A stretch of 64,000 nucleotides of DNA. Origin: Acanthosoma haemorrhoidale. Its lineage: Eukaryota; Arthropoda; Insecta; Hemiptera; Acanthosomatidae. Below the pieces are notes generated by a model. It was not told where the DNA came from, ran no database searches, and saw nothing but the letters and a program-made list of their open reading frames with translations. Positions within the stretch are counted from its first letter, which is position 1. Every line of letters starts with the position of its first letter. Shown here piece after piece: positions 1 to 10,898 of the stretch. The position numbers and the translations under genes are program-made. The stretch covers positions 171,999,226 to 172,063,225 of the forward strand of contig OV884011.1 in the NCBI GenBank assembly GCA_930367205.1. The letters run 5' to 3'.

Positions 1-739
1 TACATTGTTTCATCTACTTTAACTAGGCTGTATTTTATTGAGGGATTTAAAAATAATGAAACTTAATGGGTCTAGTTTATAGGATAGGAAATTACAGAAA
101 GTTTGGATATTGGTGGATTACCGTAATTCCATCTAAACATGTTCTATCATCATCCATTGTGAGATTCTCTAAACTAACCAACAACATTCAGTACAACTGA
201 CCCAAACAACATTTAAAACAACTAATAAAATTAACATTTAATATTTATTTAATATTATATATTATGTAAATATTATATATAAGATTCGGAAGAATTCTGC
301 TAAATATATTTTCCCTGCCAATAAAAAAAATATGTTATAGAAAACAAAAACAGTAAATTTATACTTACACATCAAATCGAGACTGTCAGATACTAACTGA
401 ACAATGGGCGACATTAAAAATAAAGGAACACTGTTCTAAATGAGAAAAATACCCTATTTATCAAAAACCTATTATTTAAACATTGCTTTTATAAAGTTAT
501 GTTGTAATTCTATTATTTTATTTTTTTAATGAGCCATAACGAAATTATTTTAGATTTAATGTAAGCCATGATGGAACTGGTATTAAAAAAAAAATATAGT
601 CATATCATTTCATTTGTTTTCTTATAGAAAATTCTATCTATTGTATTAAAAAATTAAAACTAGTAAATACATTTCATTTGACAGAGTATTGTGCAGGTGT
701 AGGGCTGCTATAGGATGAAAATTAAAAAAAAAAAATATT
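1..739. other. AT-rich, no gene seen
   Basis: It holds homopolymer runs and stop-rich frames; nothing is supportable. Confidence 0.6.
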
Positions 740-890
740 CATAGCCCCTTTAAATTTACAGATAATTATATACAATTATAGATCCTCAGGCGAATCCATT
801 TACAAATTATTTTTGTATTTCCTGTAGCATCGCTACATTATATACAGGTTTTGTTATTTTATAAAAATTATATATATATAATATAATATA
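740..890 (+). repeat. Dispersed single copy of the 3.1-kb repeat unit
   Basis: It matches the last tandem unit plus its tail (CATAGCCCCTTTAAATTTAC through TTTTGTTATTTTATAAAAAT). The same tail at both sites suggests that unit plus tail is the ancestral interspersed element and that the tandem array formed secondarily. Confidence 0.85.
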
Positions 891-1928
891 TAAAAAATTT
901 TTAATTTTTATGTTTTATTTGGTGTTTTTATAGTTCCACTGAAGTTATTAAATGAACCTTATTTATAAAAATGAACGCCAAGAATAAAAATGCCGTAAAT
1001 TACTCAGGTGTGAACCAAGAGGTTTACGATAGAAGCCTATCACTCCCCTAATTCCATTTAGTATCCTCAGGTTACCCTGAAGGAGGGCAGCTTCGGTACA
1101 GCTGCCCGTTTCGAAATTTCCGCTTTAGATTATTTAAGTGGTTTTGAGAAAACTGCCGCATGTTTTCGTTCGATCCAGGATCTAACGCTTTCTAATGTCC
1201 ATAAATCCGAGTTCGTTTTTGTGGGCGATAGCTTTCAAAAACAGTTGTTTGTCAATTTTGGAGAAGCAGAAATAGTGTTCAGATTAAAATTTAAATAAAC
1301 TAGCTGTTTATTGTAATATGCACTACGTAAAGCACAGAAAGTACATCGGGTTAGAAATGATTTAATGATGATCTGATTCAAAAGAAAGTTCACCTTTGAA
1401 ACTCGTTCTTTCATCATTATCATTTTATAGATTACCTTCAAGGAAAATGATATGACAACCATTAATGTGAGGTAGTGCATTAAAGTTCGTAATGAGTAGT
1501 TCTAAAGAGACTCATTGCTTCCCATGTATTGTTATTAAAGTTCTCTGTACCATAAACGGATTCCTGGGAGCTTTGAACCGGCAATGTTTTGTTGCAGTTT
1601 TGAACACGCAACATTTGCTGGCTCCCCTAAAGCTATCATTAGTCCCATACCTTGATATTAACTAGGCAGACGTATGTTTTCCAGTAGCTATTGTAATATA
1701 CCTTACATTGTATAATTGCATATCGGAATATAGCTATAATTAATAGCATAATTTTTATTCTTCCAGAGGATTTGAGCCTATAACTGTTACGTAATGAAGC
1801 AGTTACCATGTAAATTAATTGTTACACCGATCAAAACGTATTTGGTTATGATTTTTTTATTTATCTCTCCCTTGACCCATCGGACTGTAGTATTTGAGAG
1901 ACGAAATCTGTTGCATCATTTTGAGGTG
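891..1928. other. No gene seen; one perfect hairpin
   Basis: It is AT-rich apart from a GC-richer block at about 1060-1240. That block contains an 8-bp stem (GGGCAGCT/AGCTGCCC, 1085-1092 and 1100-1107) with a 7-base loop. The minus frame at 1235-1480 has no protein character. Confidence 0.5.
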
Positions 1929-2099
1929 CCTGTCAGTTGGTGAAAACTGGAGGTGCAAAACCAACCAAGAAGAAACTACTAAGAGCATGTGGCCAGAATA
2001 CCAGACCAAGAAATTTCAAAGAAAATATTCTTGAGCGTGATGCAGTCAAGCAGAGGAACAGGCTGGCAGAAAGTAAGATTTCTGAGACGATCAAAAAAT
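1929..2099 (+). other. Possible decayed exon, lysine/arginine-rich
   Basis: A 57-codon frame between stops reads GGAKPTKKKLLRACGQNT, then RPRNFKENILERDAVKQRN and RLAESKISETIKK. A different frame stays open from 1989 to 2240. The charged, helix-like composition resembles real coding sequence, but there is no supporting exon nearby and no family is recognised. Confidence 0.2.
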
Positions 2100-2240
2100 A
2101 AGAACGGTGTAGCCAGTGATGCCGGATTCATGATGGTAGACAGAAACCAGAGATCCAAGAACTTTGCATCTAATCCAGACGTGTGTCGCTGTTCCGTGGA
2201 ATTAATAAGTAAGAAAGGAAGGTGGGTGGTACAATACTAA

Positions 2241-3068
2241 AGACATTTCAATCAAATAGCTATTTCGTCAATCTTTTCTTTGGCAGGTACATCAATCTCG
2301 TAATAATCGATTGGTCCGAATTGTTCAGGTGATTGTACCTCGTCACAGAGTGGTGGTAGGAAATTGAGATCTCAAATTGCAAAATCAAGGTTACCTTTCA
2401 CAAACTGACACATTGTGATGACAGATTCACCAATTCATTACTGTATTGGAGGTATATGAAAAGTCACTTTAGGAAACCTTTCAGAACCGTACGCTAAGGT
2501 ATACTTATCACGATGAAGCAAATTTATTTCCACATGGTGATATAACTTAACCACTTATATCTGGCTCTTAAATTGTTGTTCAGTTTGATATTTTTTTCTT
2601 TGAGAGCTTGTTTTGTAAAATTGAGCAATGTTTTGCTGAGAGAAGCTTGGTTTTTGAATATTAATATCGTCCTTCTTTCGCATTGAGCTAAGGATGGAAA
2701 TATTCTGTATGTATGACGCATAACTTTACTGGTCGAGTGAATCGGGTGAATTCTGAATAAGTCCGGTGGTTTTTTAACTCATGGTGGTAGAGCAGGAAAC
2801 AATTTAAATTTTCTTGGAATTTCACAGTGGCGTGGGTTAGATTCAGTGATGGATTTATTTTTAAGGGGTACACAGAAATAATTAAACATATCCACACTTG
2901 ATATGACAGAGTGGTTGCCTAAATATAACAATGCTCCTGCTGTAAGCTAAATCGGTGAGGCAAAAAATGACATGCCTAAGAACCAGGGGCAGCCAACAAA
3001 CACGCTAGTAATCATTGGTCAAAGAAAAAAGTAAATTAGGAACCAGACCGGGGTTCAAAACCTCCTAG
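2241..3068. other. No gene seen
   Basis: Short frames on the minus strand lack protein-like composition. The end of this stretch borders the tandem repeat array. Confidence 0.5.
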
Positions 3069-3475
3069 TTTTTTTTTTGTTTTTGTTTTTCTTTCATAGC
3101 CCCTTTAAATTTACAGATAATTGTATACAATTATAGATCCTCAGGCGAATCTATTTACAAATTATTTTTGTATTTCCTTATTTTTAACTAATTCTCTACA
3201 AAACCTCCTCGTTTTTTTCTTTCTTTCATAGCCCCTTTAAATTTACAGATTATTATAGATCCTCAGGCGAATCTATTTACAAATTATTTTTGTATTTCCT
3301 TATTTTTAACTAATTCTCTACAAAACCTCCTCGTTTTTTTCTTTCTTTCATAGCCCCTTTAAATTTACAGATTATTATAGATCCTCAGGCGAATCTATTT
3401 ACAAATTATTTTTGTATTTCCTGTAGTGTCGTACATTACACACAGGTTTTGTTATTTTATAAAAATTATATAATG
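3069..3475 (+). repeat. Tandem repeat of about 122 bp (three units)
   Basis: The phrase CATAGCCCCTTTAAATTTAC starts at 3095, 3227 and 3349. The period is 132 bp for the first unit, which has an extra 10 bp, and 122 bp for the second. Each unit continues through TCCTCAGGCGAATCTATTTA to ATTTTTGTATTTCC. Only the third unit is followed by the non-tandem tail (TGTAGTGTCGTACATTACAC). Confidence 0.9.
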
Positions 3476-6400
3476 AATAAACAAGTATAATGATATACAT
3501 TATACGTGACTGGACTATACTGACTAATAAAGGTGATGGGGCTCACCTTTTTGATCAACCTTAAAACTAACTTACATACTAATTCTTAACCTAATTTTTC
3601 CCCGACAGTCTGTTGCCATCGATGCGGGAGAAGTGGTGGGGTCATAGTGTTAAACACTGGGTTTGTCAGGTGCTGCAACGAGTCCAAAAACTTGATGTGT
3701 CTCCGGCGGATGAACTCACCCACCGACGGCACACCAAGCTACGGGTGCAGGTCAGCGTTCTTCAACCTCTCGAGAGAGGTATGTCGGACCACTTTTCACA
3801 TGATCCCATTCTAGAAATGTTGGAGACAACAATTTGAGACGAAGCGACAGCTTGGGTGACAGGGGCTTTTCTGTACGGCATCAACTTTGTGTTCACTCAA
3901 TGGCTGCAATAAAGAAGTCACAATGATGATTACTATCTTGATTTCTTATTTATTGATTCAAATCAGTTCTTTATATAGCGTTGATTTTAATTGGATGGTC
4001 ACATTTCTTTGTTATGCAAACCTGATGCATTTTTAGATATAATTATAATTAGTTCCTCTTTGAACTACCTCCCTCCCCCCCACTTGCACTTAAGTGTCAT
4101 TTGTAGGCAGGAACATACGATCAAACTCTATTGATGAACTTGAGTGTTTTCCAATAATTTTAAGTTTTATGTTCAAGTGCCACGAAAAACTAAGAATAAA
4201 ACTAAAAATGAATAAAATTATTTTTGGTTAATTAAAAAACAGAACTAATAGTGTTGCTGTTACTATCTGGGAAGTCAAATCTTATTGTGTAGATCAAAAG
4301 AAGTTTTTTAATTATCAAGCATTTTCTTAAACAAAGCTATTAATCCTACTACAAAATAATACTATTCTTGGTAGTCTATAGTCTTTACGTAGTTTCTGGA
4401 TGTTTTTAAAATATATTTTACTGAAAAGACACGCCTATTGTAGGTAATACGTTAACTTTGATATACTTTAAACCAAGGATGAAAAATACGTGTCAACCTA
4501 TAATGTTTACTTAAATTAAAACCACTTCCATTAGTCACGCAAGTCTTATCAAGTACTTTCCTTAATATGCCCAGGTGGTGTGGGCTTGCTATTAGTAACG
4601 ACACTGATAGCTACCAGATATTAACACAATTACACATTATGGGCAGACAACTTGTATTCAATATATTAACGTAGCCAACAATAAGCAAGGTATTATAAGG
4701 ATGCAAAAGGTCATTCAATATGTTTCACTATACTTTTGTTTCAAATTACAGAAATAATAATAATTGTTTCCTGTCAGAATATTGGCTTAGCCGTGTCAAA
4801 TTTTGCAAAGCCATTTTATACAATGCCATGAAATCTAGAAACGGCATTCAAACATGAAGAGAAATAAATAAATAGCTCACTCGGGTCCATAAGATATAGT
4901 CGATGTGTTTAATAGCATTATAAACCCAGAACATGTTAACGAATTTATTTCAAACCACTGTAAAATAATAACAACTCCTACATCATCCTATAAAACAATT
5001 CCTATTGTAAAACCAAAATAAAGAAAATGATGGTATATATGAGGTCATCAATGACCCCTGTGGTTGATATCCCCTAAGACAAAAGATAAGACTCTGAAGC
5101 AATAAAAAAAAAAAAAATTGTTTGATTCCAAAAAGTTTGTGGTGAATTCTAAGTATTGTAGCGTTATGTTTAATAGTTTAATTTAGTTTGTTAACACCCT
5201 TTTGCATAACTAGATTGTAATACCTATTACATCCAAGGATAAGTTTGCTTTTTTCAAAATTAATTTTTAAGCGTGATTTGCATTTGCTTAATTCAATAAT
5301 AGCCTCACTTCTAGTTTACAAAAGCTGCTTAGTATTAAATATGATTTGTAAGATTTATATATAATTTTCTGTGATTTCACTGTTTTAATAGTGTAAGTAC
5401 ATAGTGCTGTGGATTACATGATAACAATTTCAGATTAATAATTTTACAGTCGCAATCCTAGTGCAGACAAATATAAGAACCAAACAAAATAGACAGCACA
5501 AAATATAAAATAGAAAGCCAATTTTTCAAGCTCATGTCCACACTTAAAACATATGATTATTTTTTAGCATAAGCGCTTTGTCCTGCTCATGCTATCATGT
5601 TTGAGTGCTCACATGTTGCCGTGCCATTCAAACTACTTAGATAGTGCATGATTCGAAGTACATTCTTCTCCCAGGGATTGTAAAATAACGGTAATTTTTA
5701 GGTTTGAAATAACACCAATGCTCATTTCTCATAATAGTTGATTGATCGCTGTGCCTGCATTGACAAACGTGGGGAGTTGAATGCTGAAAGGTTTTTGCAC
5801 AGAAACAAACATTGGTGTCATTCAAAACCTAGATATTTTTTTTCCAGTGCCGGGTTTAATTGTTGTGCATTAAAGCGAACGAAACAGTCTATGTTACAGA
5901 AATCCGAAAGGTAAAGGACATGAAAGAGAGTCTCAGAGAGCCGTCGCCACGGCCTTGGCCCAGACAAATGTTCGGCAACTCATGTCTTCATGTAATCTTC
6001 ACTAAGCGAAAAATGGGTTACTAAATTCACGATTTCTTACTCCACATGTCCTTTATTCACTGTCTAGCTAAAAACTGTGCGTATAGCATTCTATGTTTTA
6101 GGGTCACATTCAAAATGTCATTTTGATTTGAGACGGAGAACTGGCTTAAAAGAGACACGAACCTGGGTGAAATCAAGAATGAAGCTGCAACGGAGAACGG
6201 CAGTAATCGAATATCTATGAGCAAAGAACAATAATCTGTCACTCGAGAGTAGTGAACTCGACTTCACTCCTAGGTCTTTGCTACTTATCATACAATTGGA
6301 GGACACAGCCTCCATTACTGAAAGACATCTCGAACTGTGAACCATTTTATACATGAGTTCTCCGTTTTTAATATAAAACTGTAAGAAACCAAGTTGGGTC

Positions 6401-7648
6401 AGTGGACGGGGAAGGGCACATTAGAAAATTAAAGAGGTTTTCAAAGTTTTTTATTATAATCTTTACTTAATGTCCCATCAGTATAAAAGATTATTAACCT
6501 ATTTAAAACTCAGTAGAAGGTAATTTTTCTACGGAATTTCACTGTGTTCAAATGGAATTTTTCATCCTTTACTCCTTTGAGTGGAACCTACAGTCCAGTC
6601 CAGTCTATGTTGAGCAGAGATTTCCGGCACCCGATGATGATGATCAGTGGTGTATTATGCCTTTCCTCATAAATTGGTCTGTTTGTTAGTTCATTAAGAA
6701 TGTATATCGGTCAGCCTATTCTTCTATTCAGCCTGTCCGATTCTTGAAAGGGTTATCGATTGTGATTGCTTTGGCGTCATTCCATTAGGTGTTACTCAAA
6801 CCTCATTCTATTGTCTACACACTTTCATGTTTTTCGACTCAGAAACAATGTCACGGGCTTCTCGATTGGCTTGCTCATTGCCATATACTTTTTTGATTTT
6901 TAAACTTGAATGTTATTCTTTTCCATAGCCAATGGCATTTCTGCATGGAAGCTCAAATATTGCTTATTAACGGCAATGAAACGTCATTCGGCTCATTGTT
7001 AATAGTAAGAAATCATGTATTTTCTATTGGAATAAATTTAGTTGTAAACTTTTTTTTTTCTCTTCTGCCTTAAGTTCGTTAAGACTGAGTAAGAATCGTT
7101 AAGGAACAGTATATAAAAGATATTTTTTAACTATTTCAATTAATGGACTTGTTCATTTTTGCATTATGATGAAATGATTAACCTACCATTAATACCATCA
7201 TAAAATTTCTCTCCATGTCTTATCTACTAGGCTGTATGTATCATTTGACATCAATGAAAAACATATAGCATTTTACTGATGTATCAAAAAATGAAATTGA
7301 AAAAAAATTACAAGCAAATATAAAAATATTTATAAATAATTTAAAATAAGCCCAGTATAAATGAATACAGTGTAAGAAACTAATAACCATGGCTTTGGTA
7401 ATATTTTTAGTCCATAATTTCTATAAAAAACCGTCAACCATTTGTGAAAAAGAAAAATTTTGACGTATTTTCTTTGTTGATAATTTATTAAGAAACGTGG
7501 GTTTGTCAATTTCTCCTGTCTCATAACTATCCCCCTACATATGTTTGCTCAAACAAAGCAGCCACTGCGATGTTACCCTCCCTCGAGTGTCATAACATTA
7601 CCCCTCTTTCCAAGCCTAAACACACGGACACATTTCACAGGGTGATGA
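3476..7648. other. Mostly AT-rich, no gene seen
   Basis: A GC-richer block at about 3600-3910 has a 74-codon frame without recognisable motifs and may belong to an interspersed repeat. Overlapping minus-strand frames at 6057-6354 also show no family signature. The rest is AT-rich. Confidence 0.45.
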
Positions 7649-7963
7649 GCTCAACTTGAGTTTCTAACATTGGTAGAACGGATTCTCCGATGTAATCGAA
7701 CACTCGTGGATAGATGTCCGACATTACCGGATCCTTATGATGCCTTACGTATGGAGTTATCAATAGCTAGTGTTGATGTGTTGTATAATGCACGACGATG
7801 ATTCCACCTTTCCACATGCTATGGCTACCAATTAGATATGCCAGTGATTGAATACCAACAAGCAAGCGTAGATCTCCTTCACGAGGAGATAAAAGAAATT
7901 TCTAATAAAAATTTAAAATTAGTTAAGATACTCATAATTCACAGTATTAAAAACATACGATGA
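7649..7963 (+). pseudogene. Protein-like frame of 105 codons with one internal stop
   Basis: The frame reads LVERILRCNRTLVDRCPTLP, then DPYDALRMELSIASVDVLYN, a TGA at 7799-7801, then STCYGYQLDMPVIEYQQASV and DLLHEEI, ending at TGA 7961-7963. Base composition rises above the AT-rich surroundings. I do not recognise the family. It may be a fragment of a transposon or host gene; a chance frame is possible. Confidence 0.25.
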
Positions 7964-8225
7964 TTTTTGATACGGTGTAAAAATCAGAAACTTTTAATTA
8001 GTCATGATCCAAAGACGATCTTTGGAAATCCATAAATTTCCGACTTTTCGTAAGAAAAGAGTAAAGTCAACCTCAGGTGAGTTATTTGTACTTTGCCAAT
8101 CAGATCACTAAATTATACATGCATACATATATGTGATATGATAATATCAACAACAAGGTCTGTGAACAAATAATCTATTTCCTGCTAGTAGGAGATCAGA
8201 CATTGCCCTGATTAGCAACATCGTT

Positions 8226-8340
8226 AGCACTTGATAATGGCAACGAACGCGCTAGCGCGTAAAATCACCGATTCGTGGACAGAGATTGTTGTTAGTGAAC
8301 AATAACTTAACCCACAAACAGTACAAACATCCTAACAGGA
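8226..8340 (+). repeat. Interspersed repeat related to 51782-51920
   Basis: It shares GCACTTGA, AATGGCAACGA-like sequence and CTTAACCCACAA with the 51.8-kb segment. It contains the perfect 14-bp palindrome ACGCGCTAGCGCGT at 8247-8260. The element type is not identified. Confidence 0.45.
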
Positions 8341-8873
8341 TATTTAATGTGTCATACATTGTTATTTATATACAATTACGTTTACAGAACATGGGTGTAT
8401 TTTGTGATTTATAATTAACGTGTTTTAGATTTCTTTAATTCTCTATATTGCAGCATGTTAACGCTTATGTAGCGTAATATTTTTGAATTCATATTCAGTT
8501 AGTAAACTAGTGAACAATTGTTTGGATAATAAGGGAACAAAAATGGCTGTTTTACTAACTGGAATAATTTGCTAGGAAAATCACTCTACTTTTTCTCACG
8601 ATTAGTAAGAGCTATGAATCGATACTAACCATGGCTATTAACATGAATTAAGAGAAAGCCACGTGAGTTAAAAGTAACAAAAGCATCCTTCTCTTGATAG
8701 CTGCTAAATTTAAATGATTTCTGTTTTCTAATTGATTTTTTTAGGATGTAAAATTCATAAAAAAAAACCGTATATTTTTCCTTGTGTTTACTCTAGCATA
8801 TCTGGTGATGTTGGGCGTAGAAAAGTGGTATAAACTCAAATGTCTATAATTTATTTAGATAAATTGAAGTTTC

Positions 8874-9020
8874 TTTATTGTGCTAAAATTACAATCTGCC
8901 TTATTAGGCAATAAGTAATTGAGATCAATGTTCTCATTCATACCATATTTATAATTTTCATTTACTCGCTCATTCGTACAGTATTTACAAACAGCCCAGA
9001 GGCATCCCAAATCCATAAGG
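8874..9020 (-). mobile_element. LINE family A, terminal 3'-UTR fragment
   Basis: About 145 bp of the minus strand matches the family A 3' end (GGCAGATTGTAATTTTAGCAC followed by AATAAAG) and stops just inside the segment CAGCCCAGAGGC. It is a short, dead-on-arrival copy. Confidence 0.8.
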
Positions 9021-9737
9021 TTATTATAACTCTGTACACTAGTAATTTATTTTCTATTGAGATATGGGATGTCCTTTGAAGTAGTCTGTGCAGTCAATAG
9101 TTTATAAAAGTTTATTAAGTTAAATACTCAACTGTTTCTTTATACGATTTATTTATTTTTATTATTTCCCTACAAAGGCCTGGTGGCCGAAACAGGGAAT
9201 ATTATACCGTACAGTATCCACCATCTTCAGTATAAAATATTACTTATATGTATGAAAAATTGTTATTAAAAACTACAGAAATAATAATTATGATGTAAAA
9301 ATACATATATACCTAGGAAGGTTTATATTCAGGCAATTTTTCTATGTTCTTACAATTCTTCAATGTTTCCAATTCAAATTGTTGATGCATTCAAGAGTAA
9401 TAGCAAATTCTCATTTTACATAACATTGTCGGTTAAAGTACAGTATAACCAGGATTTTACATCTTTAGTTGTCCCCACAGGAGGATTTTTGAGTCTGTTC
9501 ATTCTTCCACAACTCTTCCAATGTGTTCATCACAACTTGAGAAAAAGATTATATCAAACTTTCTTTTAATAGCACGGATAATACTTAAAACAGTGCTAAG
9601 ACCATTTAATAATCCTCTGTTGGTGCTCAGAGTAAAAAACCGGTAAAAAATAACTTATAAATAACATCCTTATAATGCTGCAATAAGAAATCTATTCTGG
9701 ATGAAGTAGCTTGACGTTTCTTTAATGAGGTGCCAAC
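9021..9737. other. No gene seen between LINE fragments
   Basis: AT-rich. The frame at 9363-9569 is hydrophobic low-complexity sequence with no support. Confidence 0.5.
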
Positions 9738-10655
9738 ATGACAAATCATTCCTATCTAGCAGGCAGAACCTTTTCTGTGCGAATAGGAGCCATATCAACC
9801 ACCAGAAGAGATTTCGTCGTCGGAGTTCCCCAAGGGTTGGTGCTGGGACCCCTACTCTCCAACATCTACACCACGCACATAGTAGGAGCATCATACTCCA
9901 ATTGTGAGGTAGCGGCATATGCGGACGATATAGGGGTCTACAGCACCAGCCTCAACCCAGCGAAAGCTCTAAAGGCTGCAGAGGGCGCCAGCCAGTTAAT
10001 CACCGACAGGCTACGAGCTGTCCATATTCAGGTGAACCCGGCCAAAACTCAAGGGATCGTCTTCTCCTTCCAGCATGGAAAACGGAATCGTCCACCCAGC
10101 TTCACCATAGATGGGTCTGAATGTAAACTTTCCAACAGCATATGCTACCTAGGCATCAACCTAGGCAGACACATGACGTTCTACACACACCTGCAGAAGA
10201 ACTTGAAAAGAGTACGTAGGACTTACTACTCTCTCCAGCATCTCATCACCAGCCCGGCTATATTCCTTCGGCTGAAACTGTTAATATATAAGAGCGTCCT
10301 GAGGCCAGCTCTACTGTTTGGGACACCACTCTTCTGATTCCTACACACTAGCACAATAACTCGACTCCAGAGCTTCCAGAACAACATCCTGCGCACGGCA
10401 CTATGGCATACCCCTTTTCGTGATATGAAGGCTCCCGACATCCACGAAAAGTTCGAAGTCCCCACCATCACCGAAGCCATCCAAAGATGACACATCAATT
10501 TCTTTGACTCGATGAAACATAGTCAAAACCCTCTGTTCCGAAAGATGACACCCCCACCGCTACCGGCAAGATGGCAACTCTCAAGATCTGGTAAAGCAAA
10601 CCAAATGGTTGACATAACGGCGCTTGGCCCACCAACAACAAGCCTCTAATGGGCA
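9738..10655 (+). pseudogene. LINE reverse transcriptase fragment (palm motif C present)
   Basis: The first 199 residues are open. SYLAGRTFSVRIG leads into GVPQGLVLGPLLSNIYTTHI (RT motif B) and AAYADDIGVYS (motif C, the catalytic YADD). A thumb-like region follows (VNPAKTQGIVFSF, CYLGINLGRHMTFYTHLQ, then KLLIYKSVLRPALLFGTPLF). A TGA at 10335-10337 interrupts the frame, but homologous-looking sequence continues in phase (TITRLQSFQNNILRTALWHT, then EVPTITEAIQR) to another stop near 10488. Motif A and everything upstream are missing. It resembles Jockey-clade LINEs in which the last helices read RLQ.xQN..LR. It cannot be active because of truncation and stops. Confidence 0.85.
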
Positions 10656-10898
10656 TCCATCACTGCTATCTAACTAAATAAGACTGCACTACATGCCTAG
10701 AAGGACTCTAGGCCTAGCCTCCAGTAGACTCTCACCACTGTACCTCAACAATTAACCTCTACTGAGGCTTCCCACACTCCTTAATTCTCTCACACCACCT
10801 TCAAGCAGCTACTCCTAATACAAGGATCCGCTCAAGCCAAATATTCCTTTATTTTTCCCTCATCCTTAATCTTATAATTAGAGAGCTTAGAAAAAAAA
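9738..10898 (+). mobile_element. 5'-truncated Jockey-like LINE (reverse transcriptase 3' half)
   Basis: The sequence is GC-richer than its surroundings and ends in an A-run near 10890-10898. It encodes the C-terminal half of a LINE reverse transcriptase and its downstream region, but no endonuclease. The region after about 10650 has no long frame and is probably the 3' UTR. No target duplication was identified by eye. Confidence 0.82.

Noticed and set aside
3069..3475. CRISPR-like array
   Set aside because: The whole 122-bp unit is repeated with no unique spacers, and the genome is eukaryotic.
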